64,000 nt of DNA from NCBI RefSeq assembly GCF_001275385.1, contig NZ_LGIW01000015.1, positions 434,001 to 498,000 on the forward strand. Direction: 5' to 3'. Under the pieces are notes generated by a model. It was not told where the DNA came from. It did not search any database and saw only the letters and a program-made list of their open reading frames with translations. Positions 53,731 through 61,537 of the stretch are shown one piece after another. A program made the position numbers and the translations under genes. How positions within the stretch are numbered: the stretch's first letter is position 1; each line of letters starts with the position of its first letter. The stretch is from Exiguobacterium sp. BMC-KP. Its GTDB lineage: Bacteria; Bacillota; Bacilli; Exiguobacteriales; Exiguobacteriaceae.

Positions 53731-54783
53731 GTGACTCTATTTGTGAATGAGCTTAATTACATAGATCAGAAAGATAAAACAACAATACTCGAAAAACTCA
53801 CGTTTTCTGTTTCTCCAGGAAAGTCATTGGCGATTAGTTCTAATATTACCCATCGTCAGCTACTCATAAAGATACTTGAAGGTCGTATACGAAGTACAAA
53901 TAAACATGTTCAAGTAAACAATCATCACCCAGGAAATACTGTACATTATCGCTCGTCAATCAGTTTCTATTATGAGCAACCGTATACATACGATAGATTA
54001 ACCATCTTAGATCATCTTTCTTTTTATAAAAAATTGTATAACAGCTCAAAATCGATTCCAGAGACACTCGAAGTTACACAATTGAATGAGATAGCAAAGA
54101 AAAAAACTAACAAATTAGATCATTCTCAAAAAAAACGACTCCAACTCGCAATTCTTATTTTACAAGATACACCGGTGGTCGTTTTCGATGAGCCGGATCA
54201 AAACATTGATCAATATACCAAAAACATTCTATTCAAAGTTATTGAATTGTTACTGCAGGAAGAAAAATGTCTCCTAATGCTTACAGGTAGTACGGAAAGT
54301 GCAATTACTTTGTCCGAAGAATCTTATGTATTAAGTAGTATTGGGCTTACACGCATCAATACAGAAATTGAGGAAGAAGAAGAGAAAGCAATCCGAGAAA
54401 ATGATGAAGAGATCAATGGACTTGAAAAATCCGCGCCCTTTTCGTCTCTCGAACTGGACAAGGTCGTTGCCAAACTTGAACGTAACCTTATTTTACTGGA
54501 TATAGATGAAGTCAAATTTTTCGAGAGCGCATCGGGAAATGTTCAAATTCATGTGGCAGATACGATGTTACAGGGCCTATATACAATGAATGAGTATGAA
54601 ACGACTCTTCAGGACCGGCATTTTTTCCGATGTCACCGTTCCTATCTCGTTAATCTGAAAAAAGTACGAGAAATCGTCACGTGGACACGGAACAGTTTTA
54701 GTCTGGTTCTCGACGATCGAACCGAGGTGCCTTTATCTAAGAATAAAATACACGTTCTTAAAGAAATGCTAGGCATTAAATGA
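53731..54783 (+). CDS. LytTR regulator fused to an ABC-ATPase-like domain lacking Walker A
   Basis: 350 aa. Residues ~1-215 follow the ABC ATPase plan (FVNELNYIDQKDKTTILEKL, a signature-like LDHSQKKRLQLAILIL, Walker B TPVVVFDEPDQNIDQ), but the Walker A site reads SISSNITHRQLL in place of G-x-x-GxGK[ST] and cannot bind ATP normally. After an acidic linker, residues ~245-350 are a LytTR DNA-binding domain (DEVKFFESASGNVQIH, HFFRCHRSYLVNLKKVREI, VPLSKNKIHVLKEMLG). Start GTG 53731 with AGAAGGGGG. It precedes the ABC transporter and probably senses or controls it. AT-rich codon use. Confidence 0.85.
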   Translation: MTLFVNELNYIDQKDKTTILEKLTFSVSPGKSLAISSNITHRQLLIKILEGRIRSTNKHVQVNNHHPGNTVHYRSSISFYYEQPYTYDRLTILDHLSFYKKLYNSSKSIPETLEVTQLNEIAKKKTNKLDHSQKKRLQLAILILQDTPVVVFDEPDQNIDQYTKNILFKVIELLLQEEKCLLMLTGSTESAITLSEESYVLSSIGLTRINTEIEEEEEKAIRENDEEINGLEKSAPFSSLELDKVVAKLERNLILLDIDEVKFFESASGNVQIHVADTMLQGLYTMNEYETTLQDRHFFRCHRSYLVNLKKVREIVTWTRNSFSLVLDDRTEVPLSKNKIHVLKEMLGIK

Positions 54784-54905
54784 CGATCTTTTAGCAAGCT
54801 AATTACTCTTTTCATAAGCTTAATAACTCCTTTCATCGTTAACTTAGTGCGGTGTATAGCGCTTTCTACTATTCTAAGGCTAGAAAACGAGAGGAGAACT
54901 ACATT

Positions 54906-55754
54906 ATGGAAAAGATAATCGAAATTGAATCATTGACGAAACACTTTTCAGATAAGACGGCTCTTGACGATTTAAATTTCTATATCAAGCAAAAAGAGAT
55001 TTTCGGGCTACTTGGACCCAGTGGTTCTGGTAAAACTACCATAATTAAAATTTTAACTGGTCAAATGAAACCATCTATGGGTTCAACTAGGCTACTTGGA
55101 ATTCCCTCTGAAAAATTCAAACAAAGGAATATCTTTCAGAAAGTAGGTATTATGACTGACAATAGTGGTCTCTACGATCGCTTGACTGTAAAAGACAATT
55201 TAAAGTTATTTTGCAAAATTTTTTCTGTCACTGAAAACCGTATACATCGTGTGTTGGAGTTAGTCAATTTAAGTGATGAGCAGAATAAGAAAGTTGCTCT
55301 ACTGTCGAAAGGGATGAAACAGCGAGTTCTACTTGCTCGAACTTTTTTACATCAACCCGAAATCTTATTTTTAGATGAACCTACTTCTGCACTAGATCCT
55401 GTCAATACTCAGGCCATCTACGCTGTCCTTAAAGATATGAATCGAGATGGTGCAACGATTTTCTTAACGACTCACGATATGGTAGAAGCGGATACCCTTT
55501 GCGATCGTGTCGCCTTCCTAAATCGTGGTCATATTCAATTGTTAGGATCACCGAAATCGATTAAGCAGCGTTTTGCTGATCAGACGTTGACACTTGAATC
55601 ATTAGACGGCTTAGAGCATGTTTTCGAATCGAATGAAAAAGATGCTCGTCATATCTATGAAATGTTACGGACTAATCAGGTTGTATCTATACATTCTAAC
55701 GAGCCGACTTTAGAGGATGTGTTCGTAAAAGTAACAGGGAGTGAACTCAGATGA
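54906..55754 (+). CDS. ABC transporter ATP-binding protein
   Basis: 282 aa with all motifs intact: Walker A GLLGPSGSGKTT, signature LSKGMKQRVLLARTFL, Walker B EILFLDEPTSALDP, H-loop TTHDM. The DrrA/CcmA-like C-terminal extension (EPTLEDVFVKVTG) places it with exporters paired with ABC-2 permeases. Start ATG 54906 after GAGAGGAG. Overlaps the permease gene by 4 nt (ATGA). Confidence 0.93.
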   Translation: MEKIIEIESLTKHFSDKTALDDLNFYIKQKEIFGLLGPSGSGKTTIIKILTGQMKPSMGSTRLLGIPSEKFKQRNIFQKVGIMTDNSGLYDRLTVKDNLKLFCKIFSVTENRIHRVLELVNLSDEQNKKVALLSKGMKQRVLLARTFLHQPEILFLDEPTSALDPVNTQAIYAVLKDMNRDGATIFLTTHDMVEADTLCDRVAFLNRGHIQLLGSPKSIKQRFADQTLTLESLDGLEHVFESNEKDARHIYEMLRTNQVVSIHSNEPTLEDVFVKVTGSELR

Positions 55755-56461
55755 TCTTTTCAATCAATCGTGCAATGGCCATTTTTCAAAAGGATGTAAA
55801 AGACGTGTCAAGAAACGTATTTGTTGGCACGACACTGTTAGTTCCTGTCTTGATGGCGATTGTCTATAAGAATATTGGCGAAGTGACATTAGAAATTCAC
55901 TACACTGTCATCAATTTGACATTCTCTTCAGTAGCAGCATTCGTTCAATGTACATTGATCGCAGAAGAAAAAGAGAAGAACACGTTGCGTAGTTTGATGC
56001 TGTCACCTGCCTCCACTCTAGAGATTCTAGGTGGCAAAAGTATATTGACTGCTCTGATCACACTCTTCACCATAGTCGTTAGTGCCGTCATTACGGATTA
56101 TGCTCCGTCACATCCTTTCATCATAATAATTGGACTTCTCGTCTCTTGCTTGTTCTACCTTGCTTTAGGGACGCTTCTAGGGCTGATGACTTCTTCTGTA
56201 ATGGAAGCTTCTGTCGCTGTATTACCTGTCATGTTTTTATTTGGATTCGGAACATTGCTCCAGCAGATTTCTGATAAATATCCGTTACTTTCGATTGTCG
56301 ATTATTTGCCGAACTTACAACTATTGGAGCTAGCTAAAAAGGTTGAGAATGGTACCTCTTTCTCTTCGCTATCCATTAATCTGATCGTTATTTTGATGGC
56401 TGGTATATTATCCAGTGCTTTAGTCTTCATGATCTATCAAAAGAGAACATTAAAAGATTAA
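55751..56461 (+). CDS. ABC-2 type permease
   Basis: 236 aa, six predicted membrane helices, with the ABC-2 loop EEKEKNTLRSLMLSPAS after TM2. Partner of the overlapping ATPase. Likely exports a peptide, lipid or toxin. AT-rich like the rest of the island. Confidence 0.92.
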   Translation: MIFSINRAMAIFQKDVKDVSRNVFVGTTLLVPVLMAIVYKNIGEVTLEIHYTVINLTFSSVAAFVQCTLIAEEKEKNTLRSLMLSPASTLEILGGKSILTALITLFTIVVSAVITDYAPSHPFIIIIGLLVSCLFYLALGTLLGLMTSSVMEASVAVLPVMFLFGFGTLLQQISDKYPLLSIVDYLPNLQLLELAKKVENGTSFSSLSINLIVILMAGILSSALVFMIYQKRTLKD

Positions 56462-56506
56462 AAACCTGTACATCACGGATTATATGTATTGCTAGGAGGA
56501 ATAATG

Positions 56507-56584
56507 ATGAAAAAAGTACTATTAACAATTATGGGAACGCTCTTTGGCTTACTTATCATTTATGTTATTCAGAACGGTATATAA
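56507..56584 (+). CDS. 25-aa hydrophobic membrane peptide
   Basis: ATG 56507 to TAA 56584 gives a 25-residue peptide starting MKKVLLTIMGTLFGLLIIYV: two Lys then one transmembrane helix and a short polar end. The ribosome site AGGAGG (56494-56499) is perfect with a 7-nt spacer. 45 nt after the permease, probably the last gene of the transporter operon. It could be an accessory subunit or a bioactive peptide. Confidence 0.6.
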   Translation: MKKVLLTIMGTLFGLLIIYVIQNGI

Positions 56585-56950
56585 AAACGATTGATGTTTT
56601 TCACTTGAATTAAATTCGACTTTCGTATTCGATTTGAAAATATATAAATTCAACTTTTTTATTTGAAATATTTTGATGCATTATCGAAATTAGAATTTAT
56701 ACAGTGTATTCATACAATGTTATACCTTTTCTTATTAATTACATTCTTTTTTTGTATTACTTAAATAAGTGCTGAATTTTCACAAATATGTTATCTATTT
56801 AGAACTCAGAAATAGCTTGAGTTGCTTTCAATTATTAAACATGAAAGATAATAAAAAATCGTGTAGTCGTAGTTGTCTTAGCATTAGCTGAGTCTTATAA
56901 ATATGAACTTCCAAAAGTACGTAGGCATATTTGAAAGATTGAGTAGTTTT
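56585..56950. other. AT-rich intergenic stretch without a clear gene
   Basis: 366 nt of very AT-rich sequence. I see no terminator-quality hairpin or functional ORF. At 56841 an ATG opens a frame (MKDNKKS...) that would continue into a signal-peptide-like VVVVLALAES only after a frameshift, so it may be a broken remnant. Confidence 0.5.
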
Positions 56951-57178
56951 CTACACAAAGAAAACAAGTTCGCCTAACGTTTCCTGTAAGGATTTCGGAG
57001 TATACATCGGATCATTAGACATCAAGCGAAACGTGCCATGCACATCTTCTGAAATAAGTAATGTAATACGTTCCTCTTTAATGTTATCCGATATAAAGAA
57101 TCTACCATATGTAATCATCGATTCTTCACTCGGAACCTCTAGATGATCGTTTACCGAAAATAAAGTGACATCGTCCAT
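56951..57178 (-). CDS. Unknown small protein, possibly a remnant
   Basis: 75 aa of protein-like sequence (ITYGRFFISDNIKEERITLL, LQETLGELVFFV), but ATG 57178 lacks a ribosome site. The frame stays open a few codons upstream without a usable start. It lies 36 nt downstream of a nonsense-mutated gene in the same direction, so it may be the translationally orphaned second gene of a decaying pair. Confidence 0.4.
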   Translation of the reverse strand: MDDVTLFSVNDHLEVPSEESMITYGRFFISDNIKEERITLLISEDVHGTFRLMSNDPMYTPKSLQETLGELVFFV

Positions 57179-57214
57179 GCGTTCAGTGATTATATCGATT
57201 AAGTAAAAACATTT

Positions 57215-57520
57215 TTAAAATTTTTGAATGCTATCAATATCTATTCTAGTGAATTTATAGCTATCTCCTTCACCTAGCCAATGGATAGGTAATCCTTGAC
57301 CTTGGCAGTACCTTGTGACATTTTCCTCGATAAAATAATGAAATCTCGTGTAGAAGTACAACGTATTGATTTGCAATTTTTTCGAAATGAACTGTAGTTA
57401 TGTTTCATCCATATCGCCTAAAATATCGGCATAATAGGCTTCAGGAAAAGAGATAGTACATTTGATCGGGATGTATTGATTGGTTTCAATATCATTTAAT
57501 TTTTGCGGCTTAATTTTCAT
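57215..57520 (-). pseudogene. Unknown gene disrupted by an in-frame stop
   Basis: A 102-codon frame from ATG 57520, with a good AAGGAGA ribosome site, is interrupted by TAA after residue 40 (...ILGDMDET, stop, LQFISKKLQINT...) and ends at TAA 57215. Both halves read like one protein (second half YFYTRFHYFIEENVTRYCQG). Family unknown. Confidence 0.6.
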
Positions 57521-58044
57521 TCTTTTCTCCTTGCATATATTTAGTTGAAATGGTGATACGTCATATTATGTTGTGACTTTTTATTCGAAAAGAATCATAC
57601 ACATGGAATATGTAGTGTATAGTATGAAAATGGAAATAATCATGTTGATATTTAAGGTGTGTATATGAATAAAGGACTATTAATACGATGTTATATTTCC
57701 TGTTTTATACTGTTTGTCATGTGATTCGCGTGGCAGGTATAAAGACTGTCTCATGTTAGTAAATGTATTTAAAATGATTCGTTGAGTCCTTTTAAAGAGC
57801 GCAAAAGATCAACGCTATTGTCTACATAAGTTTGAAGATTTTAACGAACTTCTGCACGAATTTAAAGTATATTCACTTCTACAATGGAGAGCTATATCAC
57901 TAACGATAAAACGGCTTAGCTCCGTTAAAATACAGAGCTCAAGCCGTTTAAAAGATTTTTATTAACACAGATGGCATAACGTGGTTGATGAAGAAATCAA
58001 TATGATTAATAGCCAACCGGTTTCATTAGATTAAACACTATGTT
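57521..58044. other. AT-rich region without a convincing gene
   Basis: 524 nt. At 57665-57724 an ATG frame with a weak AAGGTG site encodes a 19-residue hydrophobic peptide (MNKGLLIRCYISCFILFVM); support is weak. The hairpin at 57908-57948 is listed separately. Nothing else was recognised. Confidence 0.4.
57908..57960 (+). repeat. 41-bp hairpin element, copy 2
   Basis: AAACGGCTTAGCTC/GAGCTCAAGCCGTTT (57908-57948) has the same length and ends as the hairpin at 53487-53527 (AAACGGCTTA ... AAGCCGTTT). T-rich sequence follows at a short distance, so it may act as a terminator. Confidence 0.6.
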
Positions 58045-58074
58045 ATGGTTATATCAAGAAAAGGAGGGTTTAAA

Positions 58075-58266
58075 TTGGAAAATAAGAAATATCAAAAAAA
58101 CCTTATTACCATTCGATTGGTAGCAACACTTCTGATACTTCTATCTCTAATTTTACCATACTTTGAGATGATGAAGTACAGTACAGCTCCATTTGTTATT
58201 CTTATAATATTTTTTGTATTTTACGTTATGGAAAACAAATATGGTAAAAATACTGTAAGTAAATAG
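58075..58266 (+). CDS. Small two-helix membrane protein, immunity-like
   Basis: 63 aa: basic start, two hydrophobic helices (LVATLLILLSLILPYF and TAPFVILIIFFVFYVM) and a Lys-rich end. Start TTG 58075, 6 nt after AAGGAGGG. Size and topology resemble bacteriocin immunity proteins, and it directly precedes the secreted protein gene, but no family is recognised. Confidence 0.65.
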   Translation: MENKKYQKNLITIRLVATLLILLSLILPYFEMMKYSTAPFVILIIFFVFYVMENKYGKNTVSK

Positions 58267-58350
58267 GTTTTACAGAACCATTATCAACTTATTGTTTCTA
58301 ACACTACATTTAGTAGAATCATATCCAAATTTTAATAGGAGGGGTTTTAG

Positions 58351-59010
58351 TTGAAATTTAAAGGATTTTTCCTGTTGTTGTCTATCTTGTTAGTTTTCAG
58401 TAGTTTTGCTGCAGGTGGAAACAACGTAAGTGCAGATGATTCACCATCAAATATAAATGAGCTAAATCAAAAAACGATTGATTTAGTGGATAATTTTATA
58501 GTTTTTAAAGATAATAATTTTGTGATTGAAGATGCTGAGGGTCTAATCACTAAAATTGGTGAAGATGAGTTTGCTAAAGTTAATGCAGAGATTGCTGATA
58601 AAAATGCTTTATTAAATGAACTTACAGCAGAAGAACGTGACAGCATAGCTATAGTTGATAATCATGTTCAGTTTTTAGATCAAAATGTATCGGCAAAAGC
58701 TAGTAGTAAAGGTAAAAATACTCTTGAAGTTCACTGGTGGGGGTATAAAGTGTATTTAAATGACAATTTAACAAATACTACAGCTCAGGCTTTGACTGGT
58801 GGATCTGGTACAGCTGCACTTGTATCTATTTGGTCGCCTTGGTTCTCAGCTCCTACAGCTATTGTAAAAGCTGTAGCTGCAAGTGCGGTAGTTATTTTGG
58901 GTGGTTCTGCTGCTATGTTTTATAAAACGAATAAAGGTAAAGGTGTATATTTACGATTTACTGGGATTTTGCCTGCTAATGTAATTTATACTGGCATGTT
59001 TTCTCAATAA
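58351..59010 (+). CDS. Secreted pre-pro-protein with glycine-rich hydrophobic C-terminal domain (candidate antimicrobial)
   Basis: 219 aa. Signal peptide (1-28, cleavage VSA/DD). A hydrophilic pro-region (29-~122) contains a twofold motif, LVDNFIVFKDNNFV (45-58) and IVDNHVQFLDQNV (101-113). The C-terminal part (~123-219) starts TLEVHWWGYKVYLNDNL, continues with QALTGGSGTAALVSIW and AVAASAVVILGGSAAMF, and ends KGKGVYLRFTG ... MFSQ. A Gly/Ala-rich amphipathic hydrophobic segment after a WWGYK-VYL motif looks like a bacteriocin or pore-forming domain. No Cys. Start TTG 58351 after AGGAGGGG. Function is inference. Confidence 0.7.
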   Translation: MKFKGFFLLLSILLVFSSFAAGGNNVSADDSPSNINELNQKTIDLVDNFIVFKDNNFVIEDAEGLITKIGEDEFAKVNAEIADKNALLNELTAEERDSIAIVDNHVQFLDQNVSAKASSKGKNTLEVHWWGYKVYLNDNLTNTTAQALTGGSGTAALVSIWSPWFSAPTAIVKAVAASAVVILGGSAAMFYKTNKGKGVYLRFTGILPANVIYTGMFSQ

Positions 59011-59019
59011 GTAAAATAT

Positions 59020-59032
59020 ATAAACCAGATAA
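59020..59032 (+). repeat. Right copy of the 13-bp direct repeat
   Basis: ATAAACCAGATAA, identical to 53460-53472, 9 nt after the stop codon of the secreted protein gene. Confidence 0.5.
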
Positions 59033-59153
59033 TTATATTGTTTTTGAAGAAGAATAAATAACATTTAAAAATCTAATCTCTCAGTCAATCCAGATTTTAG
59101 ATAAGAGGTTTGACTCAAAAGAGAGGATATCTTTTGATTAAACTAAACGAAAG

Positions 59154-59202
59154 GAGGAAGATGATGGGATTAAACCTGATCATCTTCCTCTCTTTTTCTT
59201 TT
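59154..59202 (+). terminator. Strong terminator
   Basis: 12-bp perfect stem GAGGAAGATGAT/ATCATCTTCCTC (59154-59165, 59179-59190) and a T/C-rich tail. Ends transcription of the secreted-protein unit. Confidence 0.85.
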
Positions 59203-59267
59203 TCAATGGAACTTTCTGCTGACCGACGGTAAAAACACTCTTTTATGAGGAGACAATTAGCACACTC

Positions 59268-59513
59268 ATGTGGAATGAAATGATTTATGCCATCCAACCT
59301 GTTATCCATACGTATGAACGTCATCACGGCGAAGTTAACTTTGTGATCGTCTTGAATCATTCGAATGAAAATGTGGCACTTCTATTGTCTATAGATATTC
59401 GAAACACAGCCTTACAAAACGTATTGAATGACACAGTTAGGATGCGACCTCATGAAGCTAGAACCTATAAAATGAATGAAACAATTTATAATCTAAACAG
59501 CCCTAGATCCTAA
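59268..59513 (+). CDS. Unknown small protein
   Basis: 81 aa, soluble, with a beta-like core (GEVNFVIVLNHSNENVALLLS). ATG 59268 has a GAGGAG site but at a long 14-nt distance, so the start is uncertain. Bounded by terminators on both sides. Unrecognised. Confidence 0.5.
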   Translation: MWNEMIYAIQPVIHTYERHHGEVNFVIVLNHSNENVALLLSIDIRNTALQNVLNDTVRMRPHEARTYKMNETIYNLNSPRS

Positions 59514-59531
59514 TGATCCAGGGCTGTTTTA
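59497..59531. terminator. Terminator between converging genes
   Basis: ACAGCCCT-A-GATC/GATC-C-AGGGCTGT stem followed by TTTT, overlapping the end of the 81-aa gene. Confidence 0.75.
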
Positions 59532-59538
59532 CCGCGTC

Positions 59539-59943
59539 TTAATATGTAAGCGATCCTGCAATGATCAAACCGATCGAAATCGATAAGAAGAGAAGCAGCA
59601 AGCCGACTGCTTCGTTGTTCGCATCAATCTCTTTCGTCATGCTCAAACGTGGGATTAGTAAATCCGCGAGATAGAACAAGACGATTTGTAAGACGATCGC
59701 GAGTGCACCCCACAACACCATATCGAGAATGCTGACGGAGTTCGAGATACTCGAATAGAGGACGATGGCAAGACCAAGAATACGTCCACCGAAGGCGTAG
59801 ACGGCCGCTTTCTTCCCGTTACGAATAAGTTCGAGCTCCTTTGATTTCGTCGTCACTTCGAATAGGACGACACCAATCGCAAGGAGTACAGTTGCGACAC
59901 CGATATACGAGAGTGTCGAAAGGAATAGATCACTGAATGTCAT
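59539..59943 (-). CDS. DUF350 family membrane protein
   Basis: 134 aa, four helices, with the paired DUF350 repeat (LSYIGVATVLLAIGVVLFEV ... GLLLLFLSISIGLIIAGSL). Function unknown; in other bacteria DUF350 proteins accompany stress or lipid-modification genes. Start ATG 59943 after GGAGG; the frame extends upstream through another gene and has no site there. Second gene after the 55-aa membrane protein. Confidence 0.85.
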   Translation of the reverse strand: MTFSDLFLSTLSYIGVATVLLAIGVVLFEVTTKSKELELIRNGKKAAVYAFGGRILGLAIVLYSSISNSVSILDMVLWGALAIVLQIVLFYLADLLIPRLSMTKEIDANNEAVGLLLLFLSISIGLIIAGSLTY

Positions 59944-59956
59944 GCTGGTACCTCCA

Positions 59957-60124
59957 TCATGATTTTTTATTTTTCTTGCGTTGTTCGTATGCAACATATA
60001 ACTCGAGCAGTGCTCCGACAAGAATACCTGCTGATACATACAAATAGAAGTTGTCACCAATGAATCCGAACAAGAGACCTAAAATGAGGCCGATCAGGAT
60101 ATAGGGACCTTTTGCTAACTTCAT
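59957..60124 (-). CDS. Small two-helix membrane protein (55 aa)
   Basis: ATG 60124 to TGA 59957 encodes 55 aa: MKLAKGPYILIGLILGLLFG, a turn with FIGDNFY, a second helix (AGILVGALLELYVAY) and a basic tail. RBS GTAGGTGA. 13 nt before the DUF350 start, so clearly one operon. Unrecognised. Confidence 0.7.
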   Translation of the reverse strand: MKLAKGPYILIGLILGLLFGFIGDNFYLYVSAGILVGALLELYVAYEQRKKNKKS

Positions 60125-60179
60125 GCCAATCACCTACCTCTTCTTTAAAGGTAGCGGATTTCCGTAGTGACGTCCATCG

Positions 60180-61295
60180 TTATTCTTGAAAGCTAACGGC
60201 AGATTCCGCATTAGGAGAAAACAAGACGACTTGATTCCGTCCTTGCTGTTTGGCCTGATAGAGTGCTGCGTCGGCATCCGGCAGGAGGAGTTCAATCTGA
60301 TACGTCGTCTCATCATACGCAGCTATACCAAACGATGCCGTGAGCGATAGATCCGTCGTAGCTAATCGGAAGGGACTAGTGGCGATGCGTTCGCGCAATT
60401 GCTCTGCTAATGGAAGCACTTCAGTAAGCGGTATGCCTTCAAACAGGACCGAAAATTCTTCACCGCCATTACGTGATAAGTATCCACTCTCGGCGACACC
60501 GTCTCGCAGTCGCGAAGCAAACTGTCGCAACACCTCGTCACCTGATTCATGTCCATACGTATCGTTGACATGCTTAAAATGATCGATATCAATCGTCAAT
60601 AATACGACTGATTGTTTGTTTAGGATCAATCGTTGTTTGACATCCGTAAAGTACTCGTTGAAGGCACGTGAATTATTCAGACCTGTCAGAAAGTCGAGTT
60701 GTGCTTTTTGATGGAGCATCCGTAAAGATTGTTTCGTTAACCGAATATCACGGATGATCAGTAGGGCGAGCCAACTGCTGACGAACGATGCAGGCACGAC
60801 GACCGACATCACCTCAAGTAAAAGGATTTGTTTCGGCAAGACGATCCATAAGACGAGAGCGTGCAAAGCAGTCGCATAGATTGTTACGAGTGTAAACGTC
60901 CGTTTCGCGTATGGCGGCATCTCGCGCACAATCAAGCTCGTCCCGAGCGCAATGGCAACGATGAAACCGAATGCGGTAAAAGCAGCTAAGTTCGTTCCTA
61001 AACTGAATCGATAGATGATGATCGCGATTGTTACGATCGTCGTCGGGATAGCACCACCGAAGTAGGCGGCGACGATGACTGGAATATGGCGTAAATCGAC
61101 CATGACACCTGGAGCCGCTTCGATCGTCATCTGCATGAGTAGTAATGAGATGACGCTTAAGGCAAGACCATAATACACGCGGGTCATACGCGGAGATTCT
61201 CGGGTAATCGGTAGTGGAGATAATTTCCCAAGGAGATAGAAACCAGCCATTAATAGCGTCACGTTATGCAAGACGTCAAAAAGGATGCTTTTCAT
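60180..61295 (-). CDS. Diguanylate cyclase with 5TM sensor domain (DgcK/YhcK-like)
   Basis: 371 aa. Residues ~1-190 form a 5TM-5TMR_LYT-type membrane sensor with the conserved MVDLRHIPVIVAAYFGG loop. The GGDEF domain has LDFLTGLNNSRAFNEYF, LLTIDIDHFKHVNDTYGHES and an intact active loop RNGGEEFSVLFEG, so it should make c-di-GMP. RBS AAGGATGG before ATG 61295. Contrast with the degenerate GGDEF-EAL protein elsewhere in the window. Confidence 0.92.
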   Translation of the reverse strand: MKSILFDVLHNVTLLMAGFYLLGKLSPLPITRESPRMTRVYYGLALSVISLLLMQMTIEAAPGVMVDLRHIPVIVAAYFGGAIPTTIVTIAIIIYRFSLGTNLAAFTAFGFIVAIALGTSLIVREMPPYAKRTFTLVTIYATALHALVLWIVLPKQILLLEVMSVVVPASFVSSWLALLIIRDIRLTKQSLRMLHQKAQLDFLTGLNNSRAFNEYFTDVKQRLILNKQSVVLLTIDIDHFKHVNDTYGHESGDEVLRQFASRLRDGVAESGYLSRNGGEEFSVLFEGIPLTEVLPLAEQLRERIATSPFRLATTDLSLTASFGIAAYDETTYQIELLLPDADAALYQAKQQGRNQVVLFSPNAESAVSFQE

Positions 61296-61455
61296 AAATC
61301 GTCCATCCTTTCAAAAAATAAGCGTTATTTAAAATAGATACGCCACAAAAGGAAAATCTCCTGTTTTCTAAAAAAATATTCTCTAGTCATGAAATGTGTC
61401 TATAATGTGAAATTATGCATTCTATAAGCTGTACTTATAGATATTGCGATTTTAA

Positions 61456-61515
61456 TTGACCTTACTAGACACGACATTGTTAAATGAGGAAGAAGCGATA
61501 TTGAAAGCGCTTACT
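61456..61515 (+). promoter_or_regulatory. Promoter and cre box of the ketone-body operon
   Basis: TTGACC (61456-61461), 18-nt spacer, TTAAAT (61480-61485). TTGAAAGCGCTTACT at 61501-61515 matches the CcpA cre consensus at all defined positions and lies just downstream of the start site, a roadblock-type position. Confidence 0.75.
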
Positions 61516-61537
61516 AAAAATTGAAGGAGATCTATTT

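Noticed and set aside
56841-56936. Possible signal-peptide gene remnant (MKDNKKS... then VVVVLALAES in another frame)
   Set aside because: Needs a frameshift, has no ribosome site and the encoded peptide is very short; kept only as a remark in the intergenic entry.
57665-57724. 19-aa hydrophobic ORF with a weak AAGGTG site
   Set aside because: Such short frames are common in AT-rich DNA; no neighbouring support.
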